Shown: positions 25,883 through 35,006, counted from the first letter of the stretch. The stretch: DNA of 64,000 nucleotides from Clostridium sp. UBA699 (GCA_002298915.1 DBML01000023.1:248001-312000); one strand, 5' to 3'. Numbers and translations: made by a program. The notes: generated by a model from the sequence alone, not told the origin.

Positions 25883-25898
25883 TAAAGGGTGGTTTTTT
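25872..25898 (+). terminator. Terminator overlapping the pabC stop
   Basis: AACCATCT and AGGGTGGTT pair around GATAA, followed by TTTTTTT. The hairpin begins inside the last codons of pabC. Confidence 0.7.
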
Positions 25899-26004
25899 TA
25901 TGTAAATTGCAAAAAAATATGGCAATAATCTGATAATACTGATATTATAGTAGTTGAGGGTAAAAATCTTAAATATTTTATTTATATTTTTAGGAGGGTA
26001 TTTT

Positions 26005-27348
26005 ATGAACAAACCAGTAATGTCAGAACTCTTTAAGAAAAGGATGCCATCAGACGTAAGACTCGGCCAGATGAAGTTTGCTGAGCGTGAAGTCAAGCCT
26101 GCATTAGTCAACGTAGGTATTGGAAACGTTTCACTTCCAACAAACCCTGCGATGATGAAGAGGATGTTTGCATTGGATGCGCCTGAAAGCCCATTCAACA
26201 AAGGCGTAGTAAGATATACAGGTACTGCAGGTGAAACTGAGTGCCAGCAGGCTTTCAAAAACATTCTGAAATGCGAAGGCTTCGACGTTTCAAATTTACA
26301 CGTTGAGGTTACTGACGGCGGATCAACAGGCATGGAGCTTCTTCTCCTTGGCGTTTGCGGAGATGCGGGAACAGGCGAAAAACCATTGCTTATGATCGAC
26401 CCTGCTTACACAAACTACACTTCCTTTGCAGAAAGAATCGGACGCAAAACTGTTTCAGTTACACGTACTCTTGGTGAGAACGGCAAGTTCAGCCTACCAT
26501 CAATCGAGGAAATAGAAGAAGTTATAAAGGCTAACGATCCAGGAGCGCTTCTTGTAATACCTTACGACAACCCTACAGGACAGCTCTACGACTACAAGAC
26601 TCTTATAGAGCTTGCTAAGCTGTGCGTAAAATACAACATGTGGATGGTAAGCGACGAAGCTTATCGTGAACTCTACTACGATGACAATGCTGAACTCATA
26701 AGCATCTGGGGAGTTACTGACAGGGAAGTGCCTGGCATAGAAGGCAGAAGAATCAGCATAGAGACAGCTTCAAAGGTTTGGAACGCTTGCGGTCTCAGAA
26801 TCGGTGCAATAATCACTGACAACGCTGAATACTACACTCAGTCAGTTGCTGAGTACACTGCAAACCTTTGCGCTAATGCAATAGGCCAGTATATATTCGG
26901 AGCTCTTGCACATGAAAGCCAGGAATCACTTGCTGCATGGTGCCAGGGCCTCAGAGAATACTACAAGAAAATGATGTTCGATGTAAACAAGGGATTGAAG
27001 GACCAGGAACCAGGCCTTATCGTATCAAGCCCTGACGCATCGCTTTACACTGTAATAGACGTAAGGAACGTTGTTAAGCCAGGCTTCGACTGCATAGACT
27101 TCGTTCTCTACTGCGCACAGGAAGGTTCGGTCAACTACGACGGAGTAGACACAACTCTTATCGTAGCTCCACTGAAAGGCTTCTACGACGCTAAGGAAGG
27201 CGTAGTAAACCCTGGAAACACTCAGTTCCGTATCGCGTTCATAGAGACTCCAGAAAACATGAACAAGGTTCCTGAACTGTTTGTAAGCCTTCTGAAGCAG
27301 TATGAAACAAAGCGCGAAAAAGAAGCTACAATCCTTTCTTCGATATAA
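26005..27348 (+). CDS. PLP-dependent class I/II aminotransferase
   Basis: 447 residues from the ATG at 26005 with GGAGGG upstream. Fold-type I: YDNPTGQLYDY (Asn/Asp), VSDEAYRELYY, and PLP lysine in ETASKVWNACGLRIGA. C-terminal NTQFRIAFIETPENM. Matches the large clostridial aspartate-type aminotransferases. Codon use (more AAC, CCA, ACA, GTA) differs from its GC-richer neighbours and resembles yebC, which suggests high expression rather than transfer. Own promoter region and terminator, so monocistronic. Substrate not provable; aspartate or aromatic amino acids are candidates. Confidence 0.88.
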   Translation: MNKPVMSELFKKRMPSDVRLGQMKFAEREVKPALVNVGIGNVSLPTNPAMMKRMFALDAPESPFNKGVVRYTGTAGETECQQAFKNILKCEGFDVSNLHVEVTDGGSTGMELLLLGVCGDAGTGEKPLLMIDPAYTNYTSFAERIGRKTVSVTRTLGENGKFSLPSIEEIEEVIKANDPGALLVIPYDNPTGQLYDYKTLIELAKLCVKYNMWMVSDEAYRELYYDDNAELISIWGVTDREVPGIEGRRISIETASKVWNACGLRIGAIITDNAEYYTQSVAEYTANLCANAIGQYIFGALAHESQESLAAWCQGLREYYKKMMFDVNKGLKDQEPGLIVSSPDASLYTVIDVRNVVKPGFDCIDFVLYCAQEGSVNYDGVDTTLIVAPLKGFYDAKEGVVNPGNTQFRIAFIETPENMNKVPELFVSLLKQYETKREKEATILSSI

Positions 27349-27365
27349 GCTGATATAAAAAACGA

Positions 27366-27394
27366 AGCTGCCGGAAAATATCCGGCAGCTTTTT
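27366..27394. terminator. Terminator after aminotransferase
   Basis: AGCTGCCGGA and TCCGGCAGCT are perfect 10-base complements with loop AAATA, then TTTTT. It also serves the convergent SLOG gene. Confidence 0.85.
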
Positions 27395-27783
27395 CAATAG
27401 CTGAAAACATAAACCTTCAATCCGTAGCGGAAAGCCAGGTCTATCATGTTTCCCGTGCCTTCCGACTTCCCGTCCCAGAACGCTGCCAGGACGCCCAGGT
27501 CATCATCCTGTGAAGCGTAAACCGCCATCTCCTCGTTCCTCACAAAACCTGCAATCTTGCCGAGCTTCTCCCAGTCTGCTCTGAAAACCCTGAGCTTAAG
27601 GGCGTTTTCCATGGCGAAAGCCTCTCCCAGCCTGTCTGCACCCCGTGCCCCGCCGGACACGATTTCGATGTCCTTTTCGTTCCTATCGAATGCTGGAAGC
27701 AGTTCCTTAAGCACTCCGCTGCACTTCTCCTTAAGTAGGGCATAGTCGTCAAAATCCCTTCCTCCAGCTACAATCACTCTCAT
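27394..27783 (-). CDS. DUF2493 / SLOG-family protein (YspA-like)
   Basis: 129 residues. MRVIVAGGRDFDDY at the N-terminus and VSGGARGADRLGEAFA are the hallmark nucleotide- or ADP-ribose-type binding motifs of the YspA/cpYpsA branch of the SLOG superfamily. Ends WDGKSEGTGNMIDLAFRYGLKVYVF. Such proteins are thought to bind nucleotide ligands, often in phage or stress contexts. Single gene on the minus strand. Function unknown. Confidence 0.85.
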   Translation of the reverse strand: MRVIVAGGRDFDDYALLKEKCSGVLKELLPAFDRNEKDIEIVSGGARGADRLGEAFAMENALKLRVFRADWEKLGKIAGFVRNEEMAVYASQDDDLGVLAAFWDGKSEGTGNMIDLAFRYGLKVYVFSY

Positions 27784-27916
27784 ACCATCACCTCCGCTGA
27801 TTTCTAATTCTATGGACGGAACTGTTATTCCTTCATTAATTATGCCTTAGGTTTCAAAAAACATACCTGTGTTGTACAATATACTTATAAACAAATCGTC
27901 AGGAAGGGGTATGGCC

Positions 27917-28150
27917 ATGAGGGATATGGATAAAATAAAGATATCTAAGGAGAAAAGGGAGGAGATGATCTCCTCCATTAAGGATTATTTTGCTGAGGAA
28001 AGAGACGAAGAGATGGGGGACCTGGCGGCGGGACTGCTCCTGGACTTCGTTGTCGGCGAGCTTGCCGAGGAGTTCTACAACCAGGGCGTCTACGACGCTT
28101 ACAAGTATCTCAGCGACAGGTGCGAGGACGTGCTTTCCATCCAGAAATAA
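27917..28150 (+). CDS. DUF2164-family protein
   Basis: 77 residues from the ATG at 27917, 7 bases after AAGGGG; the ATG at 27911 touches the site. IKISKEKREEMISSIKDYFAEERDEEMGDLAAGLLLDFVVGELAEEFYNQGVYDAYKYL matches DUF2164, small helical proteins of unknown function. First of a tight run with the HAD, DUF1599, DUF2127 and phosphoesterase genes. Confidence 0.8.
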   Translation: MRDMDKIKISKEKREEMISSIKDYFAEERDEEMGDLAAGLLLDFVVGELAEEFYNQGVYDAYKYLSDRCEDVLSIQK

Positions 28151-28173
28151 TGAGTTTGAGGGAGGTGTGTTTT

Positions 28174-28842
28174 ATGAACAAATACGATGCTGTGATATTC
28201 GACCTCGACGGCACGCTTCTGTACACTCTCGACGACGTGACAGACAGCATGAACTACATGCTTGGGCTGCACAATTTTCCGCTCAGGAGCAGGGAGGAGA
28301 TAAGGTCCTTTGTAGGTGAAGGGGCGGGCCAGCTTATGGAGAGGGCCATACCGGGAGGACGGGGGAACCCCGAATTCGAGAAATGCCTTTCGGACTATTT
28401 CGCCCACTATTTCAGCAACATGCAGAACAAGACATACCCTTTCGAAGGCATCACGGAAACGCTGAAGAGGCTGCACGAAGGGAGCTGCAAACTCGCCGTT
28501 GTTTCAAACAAGATAGACAGCGCCACAAAGGAGCTCACCCGTAGCTACTTCGGGGAATACATCAAGGTTGCGATCGGCCAGTCAGGGAAATTCGCTGCAA
28601 AGCCTGCTCCGGATACTGTTTTCCAGGCGCTGGACGAGCTCGGGGCAGAGGCTGCTAAGACTCTCTACGTAGGCGACATGGAGATAGACATTGAAACTGC
28701 AAGGAATTCAGGCACAGTAAGCGTTGCCGTGACCTGGGGATACAGGGACAGGAGGGCGCTGGAGGAGAACGGCGCCAGGTATATAATTGACAAACCCCAG
28801 GAGCTTCTGGGCATTGTCGGAGTTGGAAGCGGGGGGTGGTAA
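28174..28842 (+). CDS. HAD-superfamily phosphatase, paralogue of the 22.5 kb gene
   Basis: 222 residues from the ATG at 28174 with GGGAGG upstream. FDLDGTLLYTLDDVTDSMNY (I), VVSNK (II), AKPAPDT (III), and YVGDMEIDIETARNSG (IV). The opening block and the GWGYRDRxxLEENGA-type end closely parallel the protein at 22528, pointing to a duplication. PGP-type cap; substrate unknown. The next gene begins 2 bases after its stop, so the two are translationally close. Confidence 0.88.
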   Translation: MNKYDAVIFDLDGTLLYTLDDVTDSMNYMLGLHNFPLRSREEIRSFVGEGAGQLMERAIPGGRGNPEFEKCLSDYFAHYFSNMQNKTYPFEGITETLKRLHEGSCKLAVVSNKIDSATKELTRSYFGEYIKVAIGQSGKFAAKPAPDTVFQALDELGAEAAKTLYVGDMEIDIETARNSGTVSVAVTWGYRDRRALEENGARYIIDKPQELLGIVGVGSGGW

Positions 28843-28844
28843 AG

Positions 28845-29129
28845 ATGTCAAAGGTAGACCAGCACAGGGAAATATGCGAAAGGCTCAACAAGCTATATGC
28901 AGCAAAGAACAAGGATTACGGGGACAGCTTCGGCGAGGGGTTCAAGGAATACGGCCTCACAATGCCGGCAATCAGGCTGGACGACAAGCTGAGCAGGTTC
29001 AAGCAGCTCATCAAGTTTGACGCCGAGGTTAAGGATGAGTCGATCATCGACACGCTGATGGACCTTGCCAACTATTCGATAATGACCATCATAGAGCTTG
29101 AGAACAGGAAGAGCGAACATGATGAATAA
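28845..29129 (+). CDS. DUF1599 / nucleotide-modification-associated domain protein
   Basis: 94 residues from the ATG at 28845 (GGGGGG upstream, inside the end of the HAD gene). HREICERLNKLYAAKNKDYGDSFGEGFKEYG...IRLDDKLSRFKQLI...DESIIDTLMDLANYSIMTIIE is the DUF1599 pattern, an all-helical MazG-like fold that may bind or hydrolyse nucleotides; it is common in phages. Overlaps the following membrane gene by 11 bases. Confidence 0.85.
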   Translation: MSKVDQHREICERLNKLYAAKNKDYGDSFGEGFKEYGLTMPAIRLDDKLSRFKQLIKFDAEVKDESIIDTLMDLANYSIMTIIELENRKSEHDE

Positions 29130-29610
29130 AAGGTTTGACAGGAAGAATTTGATAAACACAGGTTTTTACGTGGGTCTGGCAATCAAGGCCGCAAATGCGC
29201 TGATCGAGCTTGTAGGAGGTCTGGCGATGGTCGTCCTTAACCATGAATGGCTAAACAGGCTTATCAGGTTCATTGCAGTCCCGGAGCTCAGGGAGGATCC
29301 CTCCGACATAGTGATGAACTACCTCATAAGCACGGGCAGAAACCTTTCTTTAAGCTCCCAGCATTCCATCGCAGCATACATGATGCTTCACGGGTCGACC
29401 AAGCTTCTTGTTATATGGATGCTTTTCAAGAAGAAGCTTTGGGCGTATCCGCTTTCCCTTGCCGTTTTCGGGCTTTTCATAGCGTATGAGATATACAGCT
29501 ATGTCCACAGCAAATCGGTGATAATGCTTGCGATCATAATAATAGACGCGCTTATCATTCTTATGATCCTACTGGAGTATTTGAAGCTGAGAGCGGAGAG
29601 CAAAAGTTAG
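29119..29610 (+). CDS. DUF2127-family membrane protein
   Basis: 163 residues; ATG at 29119 (or 29122) overlaps the end of the DUF1599 gene. Four hydrophobic segments: YVGLAIKAANALIELVGGLAMVV, SIAAYMMLHGSTKLLVIWMLF, PLSLAVFGLFIAYEIYSY, and VIMLAIIIIDALIILMILLEYL. HGSTKLLVIWMLFKKKLWAYP is typical of DUF2127. Function unknown. In operon with the phosphoesterase gene 14 bases downstream. Confidence 0.8.
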   Translation: MMNKRFDRKNLINTGFYVGLAIKAANALIELVGGLAMVVLNHEWLNRLIRFIAVPELREDPSDIVMNYLISTGRNLSLSSQHSIAAYMMLHGSTKLLVIWMLFKKKLWAYPLSLAVFGLFIAYEIYSYVHSKSVIMLAIIIIDALIILMILLEYLKLRAESKS

Positions 29611-29623
29611 GGAGGTGTAAGTA

Positions 29624-31126
29624 ATGAACGTCAAGAGGTTTATTAACGCTTCGATAGTTGTCCTGCTGCTCTGCCTTGCGGCAGGGATAGGAACATTTGT
29701 CTACAATGCAACTGCCGCCTACAGGATAAACAGCGGATTCACGCCGGTTCCTCTTCAGTTCAGCCCGGAGGATTCATCATCGGCATACGAAATGAAGGGG
29801 GCGGGAATTAAGGTTTACGGCGGGTTTGTCAAGGGGCTCCAGAAGAACCAGGACGGAACGGAGAGCCTCGTGGTCAGGGCTCTGTCGCCGCTCCCGTCCA
29901 TATACGTCACTGGACCGTCAAGTGCGGAAATATCGATCCAGCTGGAAAACGTGAACCCTGATTTTTACGCCAAGAGCGCCGAAGGCAGCAACATGAAAAT
30001 GGCCAAGGTAAAGGTAAACACCCTCCAGTTCAGAGTTTCACTGGCGGCAAACGGTACTGTGAAGATTGAACCTGCTCAGCCCCAGGATTCCGGGGACACG
30101 GGTCAGTACCAGTACGTCGTGCTGGGCGACAACAGGGACGGCTACGACACCTTCGGGCAGATAATTGAGCAGGCAAACGGGAAGAACCCCGTTTTCGTCA
30201 TAGACAACGGAGACCTCGTATTCAGCGGCAAGCCAAACCAGTACAGGCTGTTCGACAGGGCTGTGTCTGCAGTTTCGACGACGCTCTGCACCACCCTGGG
30301 GAACCACGACGTACGGGGTAACGGCCGCAGCACGTATACAATGCTCTACGGACCGGCCTTCTACTCCTTCGATTTTGACGGAAGCCATTTCGTGTTCCTG
30401 GACTCTTCAAGGGGATGGGCTGAAAAGACAGCAATCCCGGAGGAGCAGTACTCATGGCTCGAAAAGGACCTGGCAAAAGCCCAGGGCAAAAAGATCTTCG
30501 TCATATCTCACATACCTCCCCACGACCCGAGAAGCGGTACAACTGCTAACGATATACCTAACCTGGTCAACGAAGTGAACAGCGGAAAGAGCTGGCTTGA
30601 GCAGAAGCTGGACAACTACTTCGAAAACAAGAACATGAACCATGGGTTCCAGGATGCCGCCGAAGCGGAGCGGTTTGAAAGCATGATGAGCGCCTACCAC
30701 GTTGACACAGTGTACCTTTCGCACATACACAGCTACCTTGAGTACACCAAGGGCGGGGTCCGGTATGTGATCTCGGGCGGTGCAGGGGCAGAGCTCCTCA
30801 CGAAAAACAGCTACTACCACTACATGATCGCGAAAATCGGTGACATCAACGCGATAACGATGGTGGAACTGCCTTCACCGGCAAACAACTACGTCACAAG
30901 ATACGCTGCGACCTTGAAGCTCTTCGCTGAAGCGATGTACGATGAGAACCCCGCCACGGTAATCCTTGTCATCACTAGCCTTGCTTTGCTGATAGTCGTG
31001 CTTGTGCTGAAACTCTATATCTGGAAGAGGAAGACCTTTCAGTCTATCGGGAAATGGCTTGCGGACACTGGAAGGTTTGCGGTCAGGGATTTCAGGGAAG
31101 TCTTCAAAAAAACAGGGAACTCGTAA
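29624..31126 (+). CDS. Membrane-anchored metallophosphoesterase
   Basis: 500 residues, GGAGGTG site. N-terminal signal anchor (IVVLLLCLAAGIGTFVYNA), a beta-rich region to about 165, then a calcineurin-like domain with VVLGDNRDGYDTF, VIDNGDLVF, TTLGNHDVRG, ISHIPPHDPR and YLSHIHSYLEY: all five metal motifs present. A second hydrophobic helix (VILVITSLALLIVVLVLKLYIW) and a basic tail follow. The domain is therefore outside the cell, anchored at both ends. Substrate unknown (nucleotide or phospholipid head groups are usual). Confidence 0.88.
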   Translation: MNVKRFINASIVVLLLCLAAGIGTFVYNATAAYRINSGFTPVPLQFSPEDSSSAYEMKGAGIKVYGGFVKGLQKNQDGTESLVVRALSPLPSIYVTGPSSAEISIQLENVNPDFYAKSAEGSNMKMAKVKVNTLQFRVSLAANGTVKIEPAQPQDSGDTGQYQYVVLGDNRDGYDTFGQIIEQANGKNPVFVIDNGDLVFSGKPNQYRLFDRAVSAVSTTLCTTLGNHDVRGNGRSTYTMLYGPAFYSFDFDGSHFVFLDSSRGWAEKTAIPEEQYSWLEKDLAKAQGKKIFVISHIPPHDPRSGTTANDIPNLVNEVNSGKSWLEQKLDNYFENKNMNHGFQDAAEAERFESMMSAYHVDTVYLSHIHSYLEYTKGGVRYVISGGAGAELLTKNSYYHYMIAKIGDINAITMVELPSPANNYVTRYAATLKLFAEAMYDENPATVILVITSLALLIVVLVLKLYIWKRKTFQSIGKWLADTGRFAVRDFREVFKKTGNS

Positions 31127-31140
31127 TGGGTTCCCTTTTT
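31114..31140 (+). terminator. Terminator after phosphoesterase
   Basis: GGGAAC and GTTCCC stem with TCGTAATG loop, then TTTTT. It overlaps the last codons and stop of the phosphoesterase gene. Confidence 0.7.
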
Positions 31141-31221
31141 AATGCGAACTGATATTTGTCCTGAAAATATGCTATAATGTTAAAGTGATATGTGTTAAAA
31201 TGTTGTTTCGGGAGAATTGGT

Positions 31222-31812
31222 ATGTACGAATATATTACAGGGAAATACACAGGCATGAACAGGGACTACATAGTTGTTGAAAACAGCGGCATAGGATACA
31301 AGGTCTTCACCTCTGGAAGCACAATGTCCCAGCTTCCGCAGGCTGGCGAAGAAATCAGGGTATTCCTCCAGCAGATCGTGAGGGAGGACTTCTTGGGGCT
31401 GTACGGCTTCCTTACAAGGGAAGAGCTTGAGATGTTCAACCTGCTGCTCACTATTAACGGTGTAGGGGCAAAGGCGGCCCTCTCGCTTCTGTCCATATGC
31501 AGCGTGACAAACCTCAAGTATGCCATTGCGACCAAGGACGAAAAGACGATCATGAGGGCTCCGGGCATAGGGAAGAAGATGGCCCAGAGGGTGATACTGG
31601 AGCTTCAGGACAAGGTTGAAAGAGGATCCGCCGAGTCGGCCGCAGCTGCGGAAGGAAAGGATGCTTCTGCAGCCTCGGCAAGGGAGGCGCTGGATGCGCT
31701 GCTTGCCCTGGGGTATTCGGAAAAGGAAGCATCAAACGCACTGAAGGAAGTGGACCAGAAGGACACGGTGGAGAATATCATAAAGAAGTGCCTGAAATAT
31801 CTTATGGGTTAA
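31222..31812 (+). CDS. ruvA: Holliday junction DNA helicase subunit RuvA
   Basis: 196 residues from the ATG at 31222 with GGGAG upstream; an earlier ATG has none. Begins MYEYITGKYTGMNRDYIVVENSGIGYKV (OB domain I), helix-hairpin-helix in LLTINGVGAKAALSLLS and APGIGKKMAQRVILEL, flexible Ala-rich linker, and domain III ARE...LLALGYSEKEASNAL. The RuvA tetramer binds four-way junctions and loads RuvB. First of ruvA-ruvB-queA-tgt-yajC. Confidence 0.96.
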   Translation: MYEYITGKYTGMNRDYIVVENSGIGYKVFTSGSTMSQLPQAGEEIRVFLQQIVREDFLGLYGFLTREELEMFNLLLTINGVGAKAALSLLSICSVTNLKYAIATKDEKTIMRAPGIGKKMAQRVILELQDKVERGSAESAAAAEGKDASAASAREALDALLALGYSEKEASNALKEVDQKDTVENIIKKCLKYLMG

Positions 31813-31824
31813 GGAGATTATTGT

Positions 31825-32823
31825 ATGGAAAGCAGGATAGTCGCGCCGGCTTGCACGCTGGAGGATTCGGAAATTGAATACGGGCTTAGGCCTCAGAAGC
31901 TCAGGGACTACATAGGCCAGAGGAAGGTCAAGGAGAAGCTTGACATATTCATCCAGGCGGCGCAGAAGAGAGGCGAGGCGCTTGACCACGTTCTCCTTTA
32001 CGGGCCGCCGGGGCTCGGGAAAACCACCCTCGCCAACATAATAGCCAAGGAGATGGGCGGTGCACTCAAGGTGACGTCCGGACCGGCCATAGAGAGGGCT
32101 GGAGACCTCGCTGCTATACTGACTAGCCTTAACAGCAACGACGTGTTATTCATAGACGAGATACACAGGCTCAACAGGTCTGTTGAGGAGATACTCTATC
32201 CCGCCATGGAGGACTACGCGCTTGACATAGTCATAGGCAAGGGTGCCTCCGCGAAATCAATCAGGCTAGACCTGCCCGCGTTCACTCTAATAGGGGCGAC
32301 AACCAGGGTGGGGCTCCTGACCTCGCCGCTGAGAGACAGGTTCGGCATGCTATGCCCCATGGAGTACTACGAAGAGGACGAGCTGAGGGACATCATACAA
32401 AGGTCAGCAAGGATACTCGGGGTAGAGGTTGAAGAGGAAGCAGCCTGCGAGATAGGCAGGAGGTCCAGGGGCACGCCGAGGATAGCCAACAGGCTCCTCA
32501 AAAGGGTCAGGGACTACTCCGACGTCAAGGGCAACGGAGCGGTTTGCGTCAGGACGGCGCAGGATGCGCTCAAGATGCTGGACGTGGACAAGGAAGGCTT
32601 CGACGGAATAGACAACAAGATACTCAACGCGATAATAGACAACTTCAAGGGTGGCCCGGTTGGGGTCGAGACCCTTGCATATTTTATAGGTGAGGAGCTC
32701 GACACCATAGAGGACGTCTACGAGCCGTACCTCCTGCAGAAGGGCTTCATAATAAGGACGCCAAGGGGCAGGATGGCGACGGACAGGGCGTACGAGCACC
32801 TGAAGAAGAGAAAGGAAGTTTAG
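31825..32823 (+). CDS. ruvB: Holliday junction branch migration ATPase RuvB
   Basis: 332 residues, typical length. RPQKLRDYIGQRKVKEKL, Walker A LYGPPGLGKTTLANIIA, Walker B LFIDEIHRLNRSVEE, sensor IGATTRVGLLTSPLRDRFG, then the C-terminal winged helix with GPVGVETLA and EPYLLQKGFIIRTPRGR. Hexameric motor of branch migration with RuvA, whose gene ends 12 bases upstream. No ruvC here, as is normal for Firmicutes. Confidence 0.97.
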   Translation: MESRIVAPACTLEDSEIEYGLRPQKLRDYIGQRKVKEKLDIFIQAAQKRGEALDHVLLYGPPGLGKTTLANIIAKEMGGALKVTSGPAIERAGDLAAILTSLNSNDVLFIDEIHRLNRSVEEILYPAMEDYALDIVIGKGASAKSIRLDLPAFTLIGATTRVGLLTSPLRDRFGMLCPMEYYEEDELRDIIQRSARILGVEVEEEAACEIGRRSRGTPRIANRLLKRVRDYSDVKGNGAVCVRTAQDALKMLDVDKEGFDGIDNKILNAIIDNFKGGPVGVETLAYFIGEELDTIEDVYEPYLLQKGFIIRTPRGRMATDRAYEHLKKRKEV

Positions 32824-32824
32824 T

Positions 32825-33850
32825 TTGAAGGTTAGCGATTTTGATTTTTACCTGCCCGAGGAGCTGATAGCTCAGCATCCCCTGCAGAACAGGGACGAGG
32901 CCAGGCTCATGGTGGTGGATAAAAACAGCGGAAATATTGAACACAAGGTTTTCAGGGACATAGCGGAATACCTTGAGGAAGGCGACTGCCTTGTCCTCAA
33001 CGACACCAGGGTGCTTCCTGCAAGGCTTTTCGGTACCAAGGAAGGCTCCGGCGGAAAGATGGAGTTCCTCCTCCTCAAGAGGACGGACAAGGACAGCTGG
33101 GAGACCCTCGTAAAACCGGGAAGAAGGGCCCAGGTTGGCGCCAGGTTCGTTTTCGGGAACGGAGAGCTGAAGGCAGAGGTGGTAGGCATGGGCGAAGAGG
33201 GCAGCAGGATCGTCAGGTTCGAATATGAAGGGATATTCGAGGAGGTTTTGGACAGGCTGGGGCAGATGCCGCTTCCTCCTTACATCAAGGAGAAGCTTGA
33301 GGACAAGGAGATGTACCAGACCGTTTACTCGAAGGAGCAGGGCTCTGCAGCGGCTCCCACGGCAGGGCTCCATTTCACGGAGGAGCTCCTGGAAAGGATT
33401 GAGGAAAGGGGCGTCAAGCTGGCTTTCCTTACGCTTCACGTAGGGCTTGGCACTTTCAGGCCTATGAAGGCGGAAAACATAGACGAGCACGTGATGCATT
33501 CGGAATACTACTCTCTCTCGAAGGAGAACGCGGACATAATAAACAGCTGCAAGGAGAGAGGCAAAAGGGTCATCGCCGTTGGGACAACGTCCACCAGGAC
33601 GCTCGAGACCATAGGGGGCGAGGACAACAGGGTAAGGGAGCAGTCGGGCTGGACAGACATATTCATCTATCCGGGCTACCGGTTCAGGATAGTGGACGCA
33701 CTGATCACGAATTTTCACCTTCCTAAGTCGACCCTTCTCATGCTCGTGAGCGCGCTGTCCTCAAGGGACATAATAATGAAAGCCTACGAAGCTGCGGTTA
33801 AGGAAAAATACCGTTTTTTCAGCTTCGGGGACGCTATGTTCATAAAGTAG
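32825..33850 (+). CDS. queA: tRNA preQ1(34) S-adenosylmethionine ribosyltransferase-isomerase
   Basis: 341 residues, TTG start one base after the ruvB stop. DFDFYLPEELIAQHPLQNRDEARLMV, LNDTRVLPARLFG, GAAAPTAGLHF-type block (GSAAAPTAGLHFTEELL), HVGLGTFRPM, GTTSTRTLE and TNFHLPKSTLLMLV are all QueA signatures. Transfers the ribosyl part of SAM to preQ1 in tRNA to give epoxyqueuosine. Acts just after Tgt, which is encoded next. The near-overlap with ruvB implies coupling. Confidence 0.97.
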   Translation: MKVSDFDFYLPEELIAQHPLQNRDEARLMVVDKNSGNIEHKVFRDIAEYLEEGDCLVLNDTRVLPARLFGTKEGSGGKMEFLLLKRTDKDSWETLVKPGRRAQVGARFVFGNGELKAEVVGMGEEGSRIVRFEYEGIFEEVLDRLGQMPLPPYIKEKLEDKEMYQTVYSKEQGSAAAPTAGLHFTEELLERIEERGVKLAFLTLHVGLGTFRPMKAENIDEHVMHSEYYSLSKENADIINSCKERGKRVIAVGTTSTRTLETIGGEDNRVREQSGWTDIFIYPGYRFRIVDALITNFHLPKSTLLMLVSALSSRDIIMKAYEAAVKEKYRFFSFGDAMFIK

Positions 33851-33875
33851 CAACATGATTTAAAGGAGTATTGAT

Positions 33876-35006
33876 ATGTACAAACTATTGAAAAAGGACG
33901 GAAACGCCAGAAGAGGCGAGTTAAAGACCTGCCACGGCACGATCCAGACGCCGGTCTTCATGAACGTGGGCACCCTGGCTGCGATAAAGGGGGCCGTCTC
34001 AACTGTGGACCTCGAGGAGATAGGCTGCCAGGTGGAGCTTTCAAACACTTACCACCTTCACCTTAGGCCTGGCGACAAGGTCATAAAGCAGCTGGGAGGA
34101 CTTCACAAGTTCATGAACTGGGACAGGCCGATACTCACCGATTCGGGCGGGTTTCAGGTGTTCTCCCTCGCTCACATGAGGAAGATAAAGGAGGAGGGCG
34201 TCAGCTTCAACTCCCACATAGACGGAAGAAGGATATTCATGGGACCTGAGGAGAGCATGCAGATCCAGAGCAACCTCGCCTCAACGATAGCCATGGCTTT
34301 CGACGAGTGCGTGGCAAACCCATCGCCAAGGGAATACGTCGTTAAGTCAGTCGACATGACGACGAGGTGGCTCCACAGGTGCAAGGAAGAGATGGACAGG
34401 CTAAACAGCCTACCTGACACCATAAACAGGCAGCAGCTCCTGTTCGGCATAAACCAGGGCGGGGTCTACGAGGACATCAGAACGAAGCATGCGCAGACTA
34501 TCGCCAAGATGGACCTGGACGGCTACGCCATCGGCGGGCTCGCTGTTGGCGAGACGCATTCAGAGATGTACAGGATGATTGAGGCCGTTGTGCCGCACCT
34601 TCCGCAGGACAAGCCTATATACCTTATGGGCGTCGGTCTGCCGAGCAACATCCTCGAGGCGGTGGACAGGGGAGTGGACTTCTTCGACTGCGTCCTGCCT
34701 GCGAGGAACGGAAGGCACGGCCATGTATTCACGAAGCACGGGAAGATCAACCTCTACAACAGCAAGTACGAGCTCGACGCAGGACCTATAGACGAGGGCT
34801 GCCAGTGCCCTGCCTGCAGGAGCTACTCCAGGGCCTACATCAGGCACCTCTTCAAGGCGAAGGAGATGCTTGCAATGAGGCTTTGCGTCCTGCACAACCT
34901 ATACTTCTACAACAACCTCATGGCTGAGATCAGGACAGCAATAGAGGGAGGCTACTTCAAGGACTACAAGGAAGCGAAGCTCGAGCAGTGGCAGGGAAGA
35001 GCATAA
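33876..35006 (+). CDS. tgt: Queuine/preQ1 tRNA-ribosyltransferase
   Basis: 376 residues, AAAGGAG site. TPVFMNVGTLAAIKG, SNTYHLHLRPG, TDSGGFQVFSL (first catalytic Asp), FGINQGGVYEDIR, GGLAVGE, YLMGVGLPSNILEAV, FDCVLPARNGRHG (nucleophile Asp in FDCVLP), and the zinc site CQCPAC...H near the C-terminus. Exchanges guanine-34 for preQ1 in GUN tRNAs. Second of the two queuosine steps encoded here. Confidence 0.97.
   Translation: MYKLLKKDGNARRGELKTCHGTIQTPVFMNVGTLAAIKGAVSTVDLEEIGCQVELSNTYHLHLRPGDKVIKQLGGLHKFMNWDRPILTDSGGFQVFSLAHMRKIKEEGVSFNSHIDGRRIFMGPEESMQIQSNLASTIAMAFDECVANPSPREYVVKSVDMTTRWLHRCKEEMDRLNSLPDTINRQQLLFGINQGGVYEDIRTKHAQTIAKMDLDGYAIGGLAVGETHSEMYRMIEAVVPHLPQDKPIYLMGVGLPSNILEAVDRGVDFFDCVLPARNGRHGHVFTKHGKINLYNSKYELDAGPIDEGCQCPACRSYSRAYIRHLFKAKEMLAMRLCVLHNLYFYNNLMAEIRTAIEGGYFKDYKEAKLEQWQGRA

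Noticed and set aside
32823..32825. preQ1 riboswitch before queA
   Set aside because: Only one base separates ruvB and queA, and no preQ1 aptamer pattern was seen before ruvA.
32747..33718. Long minus-strand frame opposite queA
   Set aside because: Shadow of queA; no start signal and no domain-like sequence.
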